Positions 50,336-59,825 of a stretch of 64,000 nucleotides of DNA are shown here, in pieces. Source of the stretch: Paucibacter sp. DJ2R-2 (GTDB lineage: Bacteria > Pseudomonadota > Gammaproteobacteria > Burkholderiales > Burkholderiaceae_C); the NCBI RefSeq assembly GCF_025717675.1, contig NZ_JAJIRT010000003.1, forward strand, positions 248,001-312,000, given 5' to 3'. The notes under the pieces are model-generated. The model worked only from the letters and a program-made list of their open reading frames with translations. It did no database searches and had not been told where the DNA came from. Every line of letters begins with the position of its first letter. The stretch's first letter is position 1. Position numbers and translations under genes: made by a program.

Positions 50336-51694
50336 TCAACCCGGTGTTTGGACGGGCAAGTCCAGTTCGAAGCCGATGCCGCGCCCATGCAGGCCTGGCC
50401 CGCAGCGCAGCTCGACCCCCAGGCTGTGCGCGGCCTGGGCCGCAATCGCCAGGCCCAGTCCGCTGCCGGGCTCTTGCGCATGCGCGCCGCGCCAGAAGCG
50501 CTCGAACATGTGGGCACGCAGCTCGGGCGCAATCCCCGGGCCGTCATCACGCACGGCCAGGCGCATCTCTGCGGCGCCCAGCGGGCTCAGTTCGACCTGC
50601 ACTTCGCGCGCGCCGTAGCGCAGGCCGTTGTCCACCAGGTTTTGCAGCAGCGATTGCAACGCGTGGCGCGGGCCGTGCCAGGGCCAATGCTCAGGCCCGT
50701 CCAGTGCCAGGCTGACCTTGCGTTGGCGCGCCTGCGGGTGGGCTTGTTGCAGCACCCAGGCGCAGAGCTCGACCAGGTCAAAGTCTGCGCTCGGGGCGGG
50801 GCCGGCGGCTGGGTCCAGGCGTGCCAGGTCGAGCAGCTGCTGGGACAGGTGAGCGGTGCGCTCGACGCATTGCAGCAAGGCCGCGGCTGCCCCTTGCCGG
50901 CCGGCTTCGTCCGGGCTGTGCAGCAGCACATGGGTGTGGGCGCCCAGCGCTGCCAGCGGCGTGCGCAGCTCATGGGCGGCGTCGTGGACGAAAGCGCGCT
51001 CATGGGCGCGTTGCTCACTCAGGCGGCTCAGCAGGCGGTCGAAGGCATGGGCCAACGGTTGCAGCTCGGCATAGCGCAGATCCAGCTGCAGCGGCGCCAG
51101 ATCGCGGCGCAGGTCCAGCGCCGCGATGCCTGCCGTGAACTCGCGCAAGGGCCTCAGGCCGCTGCGCACGGCCAGCCAGAGCGTCAGCAGCAGCACCGGC
51201 AGGGCCAGGGCAAGGGACGGGCCCACCTCCGAGGCCAGCCATTGCAGCAGCATGGCATCGCTGGGCAGCGGGTCGGCGATCCGCAGCGTCCAGAGCGGAC
51301 CCTCTGCCCTGAAAGTGGCATAGGGCCTGCCGGCCAGATTCAGCTGACTCATGCCTTCGGGCCAGCGGCTGTCGCCGAGCTCGGGGCCGCTGTGAAAGAC
51401 CCGCTGCCCGTCGCGCCGGAGCAGTTCCACGCTCAGTTGCCCGGCTTCCCAGGCGGCCTCTTCGCGCAGTTGATCGAATTCGGCCAGGAAGCCGCGCAGA
51501 ACGGCGCGCGCGCTGTCTTCATTGTCCAGGCCGTCGAGGCTGCGGGCCAGCAGGCGGCCCAGCTGATTGGCTTGCGACTGCCGGCTCATGTCCTGGCGCA
51601 CCGACCAGTAGTTCAGGCTCACCACGCCCAGCGCGATCAGGGCGAAGGCCAGCAGCAAGGCGCCCACCGTGCGGCGCCCCAGGCTGCGCCTCAT
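50336..51694 (-). CDS. Sensor histidine kinase, two-component
   Basis: 452 aa. Two membrane segments, residues about 9 to 29 and 165 to 185, bracket a periplasmic sensor of about 135 residues. A HAMP-like linker follows, the H-box is FVHDAAHELRTPLAAL, and the ATPase has NLVDNGLRYG, RDDGPGIAPE and GSGLGLAIAAQ. The size and layout match QseC/PmrB-type kinases. It overlaps the response regulator gene by four bases (ATGA), so the pair is coupled. The signal is unknown. Confidence 0.9.
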   Translation of the reverse strand: MRRSLGRRTVGALLLAFALIALGVVSLNYWSVRQDMSRQSQANQLGRLLARSLDGLDNEDSARAVLRGFLAEFDQLREEAAWEAGQLSVELLRRDGQRVFHSGPELGDSRWPEGMSQLNLAGRPYATFRAEGPLWTLRIADPLPSDAMLLQWLASEVGPSLALALPVLLLTLWLAVRSGLRPLREFTAGIAALDLRRDLAPLQLDLRYAELQPLAHAFDRLLSRLSEQRAHERAFVHDAAHELRTPLAALGAHTHVLLHSPDEAGRQGAAAALLQCVERTAHLSQQLLDLARLDPAAGPAPSADFDLVELCAWVLQQAHPQARQRKVSLALDGPEHWPWHGPRHALQSLLQNLVDNGLRYGAREVQVELSPLGAAEMRLAVRDDGPGIAPELRAHMFERFWRGAHAQEPGSGLGLAIAAQAAHSLGVELRCGPGLHGRGIGFELDLPVQTPG

Positions 51695-52353
51695 GGCAGG
51701 GACTCCAGCCAGTAGCCGACGCCGCGCAGCGTGCCAATGCGTTGCGCACCGATCTTGCGGCGCAGATTGCTCAGATGCACTTGCAGCGCGGCGCTGTCCA
51801 TGGCCTCACCCAGCGGCTCCATTTTTTGCGCCAGCTTGTGTTTGCCGACCACCTCACCACCGCCTTCGGCCAGGGCCAGCAGCAGCTGGAATTCGCGCGG
51901 GGTCAGTTCCAGGCTGCGGCCCTCGATGCGGGCCAAGGACTGCTGTGGCAGCAAACTCAGTGCGCCGAATTTCCACTCCTTGCCGGTCTGCGCCGCTTGC
52001 CGCCTACGCACGGCACGCAGGCGCGCCAGCAGCTCGGGAATTGCGAAGGGTTTGACCAGATAGTCGTCGGCACCAGCGTCAAGCCCGGCCAGGCGCTCAT
52101 CGAGTTCGCCCTGCGCGGTGATCAAGAGGATGGCGGTGGCGTCGTTCTGGGCTCGCCAGGCCTTGAGCAAGCTGAGCCCGCTGCCATCGGGCAGGCCCAG
52201 GTCCAGCAGCACGGCTTCGCAGCCGGCATCTGCAAGCCGGTGTGGCGCGTCGCCGGCCCGGCGCAGCCACTGGACGCTGAAGCCATCTAGTTTGAGCGCC
52301 TCCAGCAGCGCCGCACCGAGCGATAAATCGTCTTCGATCAGCAGGATGTGCAT
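51691..52353 (-). CDS. OmpR-family response regulator
   Basis: 220 aa. Receiver: acidic pocket IEDD near residue 7, phospho-acceptor Asp51 in AVLLDLGLPDGS, Thr in LLITAQGE, Lys in VKPFAIPEL. The C-terminal winged helix ends in VHLSNLRRKIGAQRIGTLRG and GYWL, as in QseB/PmrA. First gene of the pair. Targets cannot be read from the window; the neighbouring serine hydrolase is one candidate. Confidence 0.92.
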   Translation of the reverse strand: MHILLIEDDLSLGAALLEALKLDGFSVQWLRRAGDAPHRLADAGCEAVLLDLGLPDGSGLSLLKAWRAQNDATAILLITAQGELDERLAGLDAGADDYLVKPFAIPELLARLRAVRRRQAAQTGKEWKFGALSLLPQQSLARIEGRSLELTPREFQLLLALAEGGGEVVGKHKLAQKMEPLGEAMDSAALQVHLSNLRRKIGAQRIGTLRGVGYWLESLP

Positions 52354-52412
52354 GGCTGGAAAAAAGAAAGGGCAGCCGCAGCCGCCCTGTGTCGATGCGC
52401 GGCGCGCCGGAA

Positions 52413-53546
52413 TCAGCGCAGCTGAAGGTCGTCGTCGCTGAAGCGGATGTTCAGAGGCTCGATCAGCAGCTGCTTCTCGCCCGCTTCCAGGCTGCCTGCG
52501 ACCCAGGCGTCGATACCGCAGGCCTTGGCCACTTCCACCGTGCGGGCGGCGTCGGCCGCGGGCACGAAGATGGCGAAGCCGGCGCCCATGTTCAGGGTCG
52601 AGTAGGCCTCGCGGTCATCCTGCTTGGCATGCTCCTGCATGAACTTCAGCACCGGCGTGACCGGGGGCACGGTGTGGATGCGGTAGGTGAACTGGCCCGG
52701 ATGGCGCAGCAGCTTGCGCCAGCCATGGCCGGTGATGTTGGCGCAGTAATGCGGCTGGATGCCGGCCTTGTAGAGCGCTTCGGTCACCGGCGAATACAGC
52801 ACGGTGGGGGCGAGCAGGGCGTCGCCATAGCTCAGGCCCGGCTCGATTTCGGTCAGGTAGCCTTGCGGCAGGCGCTCGACCAGCTTGCGAGCCAGGCTCA
52901 GGCCGTTGGCATGGATGCCGCTGGAGGCCAGCAGCACGATGGCGTCACCGGCACCCAGCTTGTCACCCACTGAGAGGCGTTCTTTGGGGTTGATCAGGCC
53001 GGTGCAGGAGGCCGCCAGGTCGATGCGGCCGCTCTCGACGATGCCGGCCAGGGCGGGCGTCTCGCCGCCGCCCCAGGCCACCTGGCAGGTGTCGCAGGCG
53101 CGCTTCCAGCCTTCCACCAGGCTTTGGGCCCGGCCCTTGTCGCCGAACCAGTCCGAGCCGCCTGCGGCCCAGTAGGCCTGTACCACCAGGGGCGTGGCAC
53201 CGACGGTGATCAGGTCGTTCACCGCCATGGCGATGGTGTCCTGGGCGATGCCGTCGTAATAGTTCTTGCCCGTCAGCTGGCGCATCTCGTCGGCCACCAG
53301 GGTCTTGGTGCCCAGGCATTCGACGATGGACGCGATATAGAAGGGGCCCACATCCACGACATAGGCCGACTCGCCGCGCGAGGCCAGCACTTCCGTGAAG
53401 CCATGGGCGGCCAGATGGGCGCCGGTGGCGGCCGCGGCGCGCTGCGCGCTGATCTTCAGCGGGTCGATCAGGTCGTAATTGACACCGGCTTGTTCGTAGC
53501 TGAGGGTGTCGGGCGAGGAGGGGGTGTGGGATGCGGGCGTGCTCAT
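52413..53546 (-). CDS. PurM-like (AIR synthetase-related) protein
   Basis: 377 aa. The PurM family is clear from SYEQAGVNYDLIDPLK, MAVNDLITVGATPL, WGGGETPALAGI, LLASSGIHANGLSLARKL, ANITGHGW and STLNMGAGFAIFV. It departs from housekeeping PurM in the N-terminal region, where the family's DAGVDIDAG and the Gly-rich GGFGAL strand are replaced, and it is about 30 residues longer. Either it is the organism's only cyclo-ligase, in a diverged form, or a paralogue with another ATP-dependent role. It is divergent from dnaX with 80 bases between. Confidence 0.75.
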   Translation of the reverse strand: MSTPASHTPSSPDTLSYEQAGVNYDLIDPLKISAQRAAAATGAHLAAHGFTEVLASRGESAYVVDVGPFYIASIVECLGTKTLVADEMRQLTGKNYYDGIAQDTIAMAVNDLITVGATPLVVQAYWAAGGSDWFGDKGRAQSLVEGWKRACDTCQVAWGGGETPALAGIVESGRIDLAASCTGLINPKERLSVGDKLGAGDAIVLLASSGIHANGLSLARKLVERLPQGYLTEIEPGLSYGDALLAPTVLYSPVTEALYKAGIQPHYCANITGHGWRKLLRHPGQFTYRIHTVPPVTPVLKFMQEHAKQDDREAYSTLNMGAGFAIFVPAADAARTVEVAKACGIDAWVAGSLEAGEKQLLIEPLNIRFSDDDLQLR

Positions 53547-53626
53547 GGGCCGGGATTATCGCCTGTCCGCTCGCCGGCCGGCCCTGGTGCCTGATGGGGC
53601 TGCTGGTGGCCCGTAGAATGCCGCGC

Positions 53627-55717
53627 ATGAGCTACCAGGTCCTCGCGCGCAAGTACCGCCCCCACAGTTTTGAAGAGCTGGTGGGCCAAGAGCATGTGGT
53701 GCAGGCCCTGGCCAATGCACTGACCCAGCAACGCCTGCATCACGCCTATTTGTTCACGGGCACCCGAGGCGTCGGCAAGACCACGGTCTCGCGCATCCTG
53801 GCCAAGAGCCTCAACTGCACCGGGCCCGACGGCACGGGCACCATCACCGCCACGCCCTGCGGCGTCTGCGATGCCTGCCAGGCCATCGATGCCGGCCGTT
53901 TCGTCGACTACATCGAGCTCGATGCCGCTTCCAACCGCGGGGTCGAGGAAATCAGCCAGTTGCTCGATCAGTCGGTCTACAAGCCGGTCATGGGCCGCTT
54001 CAAGGTCTACATGATCGACGAAGTCCACATGCTCTCGAACACCGCCTTCAACGCCATGTTGAAGACGTTGGAGGAGCCGCCGGACTACCTGAAATTCGTG
54101 CTCGCCACCACCGATCCGCAGAAGGTGCCGGTCACCGTGCTCTCGCGCTGCCTGCAGTTCAATCTGCGGCCCATGGCGCCTCAGACCGTGCTCAGCCATC
54201 TGACGCAGGTGCTGAAGCAGGAAAGCGTGCCGGCCGATGCGGGCGCGCTGCGCCTGCTCTCGCGGGCCGCGCGCGGCTCCATGCGTGATGCGCTCTCGCT
54301 GACCGACCAGGCGATCGCTTTCGGCGCCGGCTCGCTGGTGGAAGAGGGCGTGCGCCAGATGCTGGGCACGGTGGATCGCGGCCATGTGGTCGCCATCATC
54401 GATGCCCTGGCCGCCGCCGACGGTGCGGCTGTGGTGGCGCAGGCCGATGGCCTGCGCGCCCTGGGCCTCTCGGCCGCCGGCACGCTGGAGGACCTGGCCG
54501 GCTTGCTGCAGCAGATGGCCGTGGCCCAGGCCGCGCCCGGCGCTCTGGACGAGACCGACCCCGACACCGCTGAGGCCGAACGCCTGGCGGCGCTGCTGCC
54601 GGCCGATGAAATCCAGCTGATGTACAGCATGGCCTTGCACGGCCGCGCCGAGCTGGCCCTGGCGCCTGACGAATACGCCGGCCTGTTGATGGTGCTGCTG
54701 CGCATGCTCAGCTTTCGTCCCGCCGGTGCGGCCGGCCAGACGCTGAACAAACCCGCTGCGGCCGTGGCTCGGCCGGTGCGGGCGGCGCCGCCGGCGGCTG
54801 CCTTGGCACCCGCGGTCGCACCCCTTGTTGCCGCTGTACCTGCGCCAGCTGCTGCGCCAGAACCGCTGCCGGCACCCGAGCTTCCGCTCGCGGAGCTTGC
54901 TGGTGTCGAGCTAGTGCCGCCAGCGCGGCCCATCCGGGTGCCGCAGGCGCAGGAGCCAGCGGCTGCTGCCTATCAGCCGCAACAGCCCGTGCCCGAAGCT
55001 GTACCTGAGCCCGCAGCGCCCGCCTTTCGTGCTCGCCCAGCCGAAGCCGCCGGCGGAAATGGCCACAGTGCGCGCCTCCGCCCGCGCCCGGTCGTTCATG
55101 CGGCGGTGGTCGAGGACGAGCCCGGCGATGGCCGGCCCAGCGACGACGGTGAGCCGCCGCCCTGGCTCGATGCGCCAATGGCCGATGAAGACGGCGCAGC
55201 TGGCTCGTATGCAGGCGGGGCCGCGTTCGACGAAGGCGAGCTGGCTCAGACCCCACGCGGCGGCCGCGAGCCGGCCGGTCGGCAGTCCTATGCTTCCACC
55301 GCCGGTGAAGACGTGCCCCTGCAGCCCACCGAACTCGGTGCGCAATGGGCGGCGCTGATCGCGCCCGTGGGTCTCTTGGCCCTGACCCGCGAGCTGGCGG
55401 TGCGCAGCGAGTGCGTGGCCCTGGAGAACGGCCCCGACCTTTGCAAGCTGCGCCTGCGCGTCGAGCGTGAGTCGCTGCGTCAGCCGGCCCTGAGGGACAA
55501 GCTGCAGGTCGCCCTCGAGGCTGGTTTGCAAAAACCGGTGCAGATCGAGTTGGAGGCCGGTGTGCCTCAGGACTCGCCGGCGCTGCGCGATCTGGCCCGC
55601 ATCCAGGCGCGCCAGCGTCAGGTCGAACAGATCGTGCTGGACGACCCGATTGCCCAAGCCTTGATGGCCCAGTTCAAGACAGCACGTATCGTGCCGGGAT
55701 CGATCCGGTCCCACTGA
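53627..55717 (+). CDS. dnaX: DNA polymerase III subunits gamma and tau
   Basis: 696 aa from the ATG at 53627 (MSYQVLARKYRP). AAA+ features: Walker A GTRGVGKTT, a zinc site with CGVCDAC, Walker B and sensor region MIDEVHMLS, and SRC (LSRCLQFNLRP) arginine finger. Domain III reaches about residue 365; a long Ala/Pro-rich linker (about 370 to 560) precedes the tau C-terminal domain. No A-rich slippery sequence is seen at the linker, so a short gamma form by E. coli-type frameshifting is not indicated. It heads the dnaX-ybaB-recR cluster. Confidence 0.95.
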   Translation: MSYQVLARKYRPHSFEELVGQEHVVQALANALTQQRLHHAYLFTGTRGVGKTTVSRILAKSLNCTGPDGTGTITATPCGVCDACQAIDAGRFVDYIELDAASNRGVEEISQLLDQSVYKPVMGRFKVYMIDEVHMLSNTAFNAMLKTLEEPPDYLKFVLATTDPQKVPVTVLSRCLQFNLRPMAPQTVLSHLTQVLKQESVPADAGALRLLSRAARGSMRDALSLTDQAIAFGAGSLVEEGVRQMLGTVDRGHVVAIIDALAAADGAAVVAQADGLRALGLSAAGTLEDLAGLLQQMAVAQAAPGALDETDPDTAEAERLAALLPADEIQLMYSMALHGRAELALAPDEYAGLLMVLLRMLSFRPAGAAGQTLNKPAAAVARPVRAAPPAAALAPAVAPLVAAVPAPAAAPEPLPAPELPLAELAGVELVPPARPIRVPQAQEPAAAAYQPQQPVPEAVPEPAAPAFRARPAEAAGGNGHSARLRPRPVVHAAVVEDEPGDGRPSDDGEPPPWLDAPMADEDGAAGSYAGGAAFDEGELAQTPRGGREPAGRQSYASTAGEDVPLQPTELGAQWAALIAPVGLLALTRELAVRSECVALENGPDLCKLRLRVERESLRQPALRDKLQVALEAGLQKPVQIELEAGVPQDSPALRDLARIQARQRQVEQIVLDDPIAQALMAQFKTARIVPGSIRSH

Positions 55718-55758
55718 AAACCAACGAACACTGAACCATTGATTGAGGAGTATTGAAG

Positions 55759-56085
55759 ATGATGAAGGGTCAACTCGCCGGCTTGATGAAGCAAGCCCAG
55801 GCCATGCAGGACAACCTCAAGAAGGCCCAGGATGAACTGGCCAATGTCGAGGTGGAAGGCCAGTCGGGCGCCGGCCTGGTCAAGGTGCTGATGACCTGCA
55901 AGAACGCGGTCAAGCGCGTCACCATCGACCCCAGCCTGCTGGCGGACGACAAGGACATGCTGGAAGACCTGGTCGCCGCGGCCTTCAACGACGCGGTGCG
56001 CCGCGCCGAAGAGGTGAGCGCCCAGAAGATGGGCAAGCTGACCGCTGGCATGCCCCTGCCTCCGGGCATGAAGTTCCCTTTCTGA
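55759..56085 (+). CDS. ybaB: YbaB/EbfC nucleoid-associated protein
   Basis: 108 aa. [20 protein letters not shown] begins the first helix, [11 protein letters not shown] is the central strand and [18 protein letters not shown] the second helix; the C-terminal [10 protein letters not shown] is characteristic. GAGGAG lies eight bases before the ATG at 55759, preferred over a TTG two codons upstream. It binds DNA as a dimer and lies in its conserved place between dnaX and recR. Confidence 0.95.
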   Translation: MMKGQLAGLMKQAQAMQDNLKKAQDELANVEVEGQSGAGLVKVLMTCKNAVKRVTIDPSLLADDKDMLEDLVAAAFNDAVRRAEEVSAQKMGKLTAGMPLPPGMKFPF

Positions 56086-56095
56086 GCGCGCCACG

Positions 56096-56695
56096 TTGAC
56101 GGAATCGTCGCCCGCCGGCTTGCTGGACGCGCTGATCGAGGCGCTCAAGCGCTTGCCCGGCGTGGGCCAGAAATCGGCCCAGCGCATGGCCTACCACCTG
56201 CTGCAGCACGACCGCGAAGGCGCCCGCCTGATGGCCGGGGCCTTGCGCGCGGCGGCCGAGGACATCGGCCATTGCGAGCGTTGCCACACTTTCAGCGAAA
56301 CGGCGCTGTGCCGGGTCTGTGCCGACCCCGAGCGTGATGCGCGCCTGCTTTGCGTGGTGGAAACACCGGCCGACCAGGCGGCGCTGGAGCGCAGCAATTC
56401 CTACCGCGGCTACTACTTTGTCTTGCTCGGGCGTCTGAGCCCGCTGGACGGTGTGGGCGTGCAGCAGATCGGCGCTGCCGAGTTGCTGGCCCGCGCCGCC
56501 GAGGCCGGCGTGGAAGAGGTGATTCTGGCCAGCAGCTTCACTGCCGAAGGCGAGGCCACCGCTCATGTGCTGGCCGAGGCCCTGCGCTCGCGCGGCATCC
56601 GCGCCACCCGCCTGGCGCGCGGCGTGCCGGTGGGCAGCGAGCTGGAATATGTGGATCTCGGTACCATCGCTCACGCTTTGGTCGATCGGCGTTGA
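56096..56695 (+). CDS. recR: Recombination protein RecR
   Basis: 199 aa, starting at a TTG ten bases after ybaB; no ATG exists before the helix-hairpin-helix ([20 protein letters not shown]). A four-Cys zinc finger ([16 protein letters not shown]) and a Toprim domain ([34 protein letters not shown]) follow. It works with RecFO to load RecA on gapped DNA. Confidence 0.95.
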   Translation: MTESSPAGLLDALIEALKRLPGVGQKSAQRMAYHLLQHDREGARLMAGALRAAAEDIGHCERCHTFSETALCRVCADPERDARLLCVVETPADQAALERSNSYRGYYFVLLGRLSPLDGVGVQQIGAAELLARAAEAGVEEVILASSFTAEGEATAHVLAEALRSRGIRATRLARGVPVGSELEYVDLGTIAHALVDRR

Positions 56696-56723
56696 TCGGC
56701 CCGGCCTTCACCCCAAGGAAGTC

Positions 56724-57122
56724 ATGACTCTCGCCAACACCTGCATCATCGTCGCCAGCCTGCTGCCCATCGTCTGTGCCGGTCTGGCCAAGTCCAAGGG
56801 CTTTGGCAAGCGTCGCCGTGAAGGCGGTTACGACAACCACCAGCCCCGCGCCTGGCTGGCCACCCTCAGTGGCTGGCAGGCGCGCGCCAATGCCGCCCAG
56901 GCCAACAGCTTCGAGGCCTTGCCTCTGTTCATCGCTGGCGTGCTGGCGGCGCAGCAGATGCAGGCGCCGCAGGCCACGGTCGATGCGCTGGCCTTGGGCT
57001 TCATCGCTGCGCGGGTCGGCTATATCGGCGTTTACCTCGCCGACCTGGCGGCCTTGCGCTCCCTGATCTGGTTCGTCGGTCTGGGCTGCAGCATCGCGCT
57101 GTTCTTTGTCGGCGCCAAGTAA
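56724..57122 (+). CDS. MAPEG-family membrane protein
   Basis: 132 aa from the ATG at 56724 with AAGGAAG upstream. Four hydrophobic segments; RANAAQANSFEALPLFIAGVL is the MAPEG signature (the ERxxxAxxNxxE-type motif of glutathione-dependent membrane enzymes). The substrate is not known for these bacterial members. It ends shortly before a strong terminator. Confidence 0.88.
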   Translation: MTLANTCIIVASLLPIVCAGLAKSKGFGKRRREGGYDNHQPRAWLATLSGWQARANAAQANSFEALPLFIAGVLAAQQMQAPQATVDALALGFIAARVGYIGVYLADLAALRSLIWFVGLGCSIALFFVGAK

Positions 57123-57142
57123 GGCGCTTGCCGGCATGAAAA

Positions 57143-57164
57143 ACGGGGCCCTCGGGCCCCGTTG
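57143..57164. terminator. Terminator after the MAPEG gene, convergent with mltD
   Basis: AACGGGGCCC and GGGCCCCGTT form a perfect 10-bp stem. AAAA on its left side and a weak T-rich stretch on its right allow use by both strands. Confidence 0.8.
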
Positions 57165-57192
57165 ATCTTTGTGACGCTGGCGCCGTGCAGGC

Positions 57193-58866
57193 TCAACGTT
57201 TGATCGATGTGCGCGCGGCAGTCTCGGGCGCCGCTGCGACCGTGAGGGCGCGCGACTTGCTGCTCTTGCTGGCCGGTTTGGCCGCCGCTGCCACGCGGAT
57301 GTTCTTGCTGGCCCGTGGCTTGGCGGCTGCCGGTTTCGCGGTCTTGCTGCTGGCGAGCTTCGTGGCGGCCGGCTTGTTGGGCAGGTACACCGCCAGCGCC
57401 TGGCCGGGTTTGAATTTGGCGCCCACCGCCACCTTGTTCCACTGCGCCACCTGGGCCGGGCTGACGCCATAACGCGCCGCCACCGTGGTCACGCTGTCGT
57501 TGCGTCCGGCCTTGAGTTTGACTCGGCGCAAGGCCGGCACATCGGGGGCCAGAGTGATCGAGGCGTTGTCGGCCAGGTGGCTGGAGACATCCTCGCTGCG
57601 CTTGGCGCTGCGCGGCACGAGCAAGGTGGACCCTTGCTTGACCAGCATGCGCGGCGGAATCTTGTTGACCTCACGCAGCTCCGACTCATCCATGCCAACC
57701 TGCTTGGCCGCCGCCGAGGGGTGCATGGTCTTGGGCACGACCCAGGCGGTCCAGCTGGCCAGCGGGCCACGGTGGGCGTTGAGGTTGCGGGCGAAGGACT
57801 TGGCGTTGTCGTAGGGCAGCAGCAGCTGGTTGCTGCCGGCCGCCAGCATCACCGGCTTGTTCATCTGCGGATTGAACTGCTTGAACTTCTCGAGCGTGAT
57901 GCCGGCCAGGCGGGCGGCCGTGTCCAGGTCGATGTCGCGGTCGATGGTGACGCTCAGGAAGTAGGGGTGGTTTTCCACCGGCGGCAGGGACAGGCCGTAC
58001 TTCTCCGGGTTCTGCACGATGTTCTTCACCGCTTGCAGCTTGGGGATGTAGTAGCGCGTCTCCTCGGGCATGCGCAGGCTTTCATAGTCGGTCGGCAGGC
58101 CGGCCTTCTGATTGCGCGCAATCGCCTTGGCCACATTGCCCTGGCCCCAGTTGTAGGCGGCCAGCGCCAGGCGCCAGTCGCCACCGAACATCTTGTTCAG
58201 CCGGCCCAGGTAGTCGAGCGCGGCGCGGGTCGAGGCCAGCACATCGCGGCGGTCGTCACGGAAGATGTTCTGCTTGAGCGAGAAGTCACGGCCCGTGGCC
58301 GGCACGAATTGCCACATGCCCGAGGCCTTGGCGGTGGACATGGCCTGCGGGTTGAAGGCGCTCTCGGTGAAGGGCAGCAGGGCCAGCTCGGCCGGCATGC
58401 CGCGTTTCTCGACCTCTTCGATGATGTGGAACAGATAGCGGCTGCCGCGCTCGGTCATGCGCTGCACATAGTCGGGCCGGGCGCTGTACCAGGCCTCGGC
58501 GCGGCGCACACCCTCGTTTTCCAGGTCTTCCAGCTGGAAGCCGGCGCGCAGGCGGTCCCAGAGGTCGCGGCGCGCGGTCGGGGCGTCCAGGTCGATCTTC
58601 ATGCCTGGGCGCAGGCTGTCTTCCACGGTCGGCGCGCCGAGCGCTTCGTCCGGGGTCTGGCTGCCCATGCTCAGCAAGAGCGGAGCCTCGGGGGTGGCCG
58701 GTGCAGCAGCCTGGCTGCCGAAGCTGCGCGGCAAGGCGTTGCGTTCGCTGGGCGGGCTGGTTTCGCCGGTCTGTGTCGGGCTGCTGGCGCAAGCGCAGAG
58801 CAGGGCGGCCAGGGCCAGGGCGGACAGGCGCTGCAGGCCGCAGCTCAAAGTGGGGCGTGAAGTCAT
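57193..58866 (-). CDS. mltD: Membrane-bound lytic murein transglycosylase D
   Basis: 557 aa lipoprotein (lipobox LLCAC). The SLT domain, about residues 115 to 260, has the catalytic Glu in LLPFTESAFNPQAMS, then GMWQFVPATGR and LALAAYNWGQGNV. Two LysM-like regions near the C-terminus (about 370 to 420 and 440 to 490) bind peptidoglycan, and a Lys/Ala-rich tail of about 55 residues ends the protein. It cleaves glycan strands with 1,6-anhydro ends. The start overlaps the gloB stop by four bases. Confidence 0.92.
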   Translation of the reverse strand: MTSRPTLSCGLQRLSALALAALLCACASSPTQTGETSPPSERNALPRSFGSQAAAPATPEAPLLLSMGSQTPDEALGAPTVEDSLRPGMKIDLDAPTARRDLWDRLRAGFQLEDLENEGVRRAEAWYSARPDYVQRMTERGSRYLFHIIEEVEKRGMPAELALLPFTESAFNPQAMSTAKASGMWQFVPATGRDFSLKQNIFRDDRRDVLASTRAALDYLGRLNKMFGGDWRLALAAYNWGQGNVAKAIARNQKAGLPTDYESLRMPEETRYYIPKLQAVKNIVQNPEKYGLSLPPVENHPYFLSVTIDRDIDLDTAARLAGITLEKFKQFNPQMNKPVMLAAGSNQLLLPYDNAKSFARNLNAHRGPLASWTAWVVPKTMHPSAAAKQVGMDESELREVNKIPPRMLVKQGSTLLVPRSAKRSEDVSSHLADNASITLAPDVPALRRVKLKAGRNDSVTTVAARYGVSPAQVAQWNKVAVGAKFKPGQALAVYLPNKPAATKLASSKTAKPAAAKPRASKNIRVAAAAKPASKSSKSRALTVAAAPETAARTSIKR

Positions 58867-59681
58867 CGGTAGTCGTTCTTCCATTGCCGCAGGGCGGCGA
58901 AGACAGCGAGGGATGGGGCGGCCGGGGCTTGCAACTCGCCCGCGGCCGAGGGCTCGAGGGCGGAGAAGCTGGCGTGGCGACGGGCTGCAGCCTGAACGCT
59001 GGGTTCAGCGCAGCGCAGAAAAGGGTTGATCTGCAGCTCCAGTCCAACGCGGGAGGGCAGGGTCGGTTGACCTTGGGCGCGTTTTGCTTCGCACCAGACC
59101 TGGTAGTCGGCCAGGGCGCGGTTGTCGGGCTCGATCTCGCGTGCGAAGCGCAGATTGGCCAGGGTGTACTCATGCGTGCAGCAGACCCGGGTGTCGGCCG
59201 GCAGGGCGCTGAGCCGCGCCAGCGAGTCTTGCATCTGCGCCGGTGTGCCCTCGAACAGCCGGCCGCAGCCGCCCGAAAACAAGGTGTCGCCGCAGAACAG
59301 CAAGGGGCTCTGGCCGGCTGCGGGCTGCCGGATCACATAGGCGATGTGGCCGGCGGTGTGGCCGGGCACGTCCATCACCTCGATGTCCAGGCCCAGCAAC
59401 TGCAAGCGTTGGCCTTCCTGCAGCGGCGTGAAGGGTTCGGGTATGTGTTCGTTCGCCGGGCCCCAGACCTTGCCATCGAGCAGGGGGCGCAGCGCTGCGA
59501 TGCCACCGACATGGTCGCCATGGTGGTGCGTCACTAGAATGCCCCGCAGGCTCAGGCCACGTTGCTGCAGCGCTGCGAGTACCGGCTCGGCCTGACCGGG
59601 GTCGACGACGACGGCGTCGCGGCCGTCGCTGAGCATCCAGATGTAGTTGTCCGTGAAAGCGGGGAGGGCTGTCAGTTCCAT
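58863..59681 (-). CDS. gloB: Hydroxyacylglutathione hydrolase (glyoxalase II)
   Basis: 272 aa from the ATG at 59681 (MELTALPAFTDNYIW); the frame extends upstream but only as antisense of the divergent methyltransferase gene. The metallo-beta-lactamase fold binds two metals through THHHGDHVGG, the later His in DVPGHTAGHIAY, Asp in FCGDTLFSGGCGRLFEG and His in CTHEYTLAN. It hydrolyses S-lactoylglutathione to lactate in methylglyoxal detoxification. Translationally coupled to mltD. Confidence 0.94.
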   Translation of the reverse strand: MELTALPAFTDNYIWMLSDGRDAVVVDPGQAEPVLAALQQRGLSLRGILVTHHHGDHVGGIAALRPLLDGKVWGPANEHIPEPFTPLQEGQRLQLLGLDIEVMDVPGHTAGHIAYVIRQPAAGQSPLLFCGDTLFSGGCGRLFEGTPAQMQDSLARLSALPADTRVCCTHEYTLANLRFAREIEPDNRALADYQVWCEAKRAQGQPTLPSRVGLELQINPFLRCAEPSVQAAARRHASFSALEPSAAGELQAPAAPSLAVFAALRQWKNDYR

Positions 59682-59825
59682 GCGCAGGTTTTCATTCCGC
59701 CGTTCTTCATTCCGGGAACTCCCTTCCATGTGCGCTGACTGGCCGGCCGGTGTCGGCCTGCAAGACCTGACCCCATGCCGCCATCCGCTGCGGCTTCGCT
59801 GCGCGGCTCGAGAAGCGAGCTTGGC

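Noticed and set aside
54720-55060. Programmed frameshift in dnaX giving a short gamma subunit
   Set aside because: No A-rich slippery heptamer followed by a hairpin is visible in the linker region.
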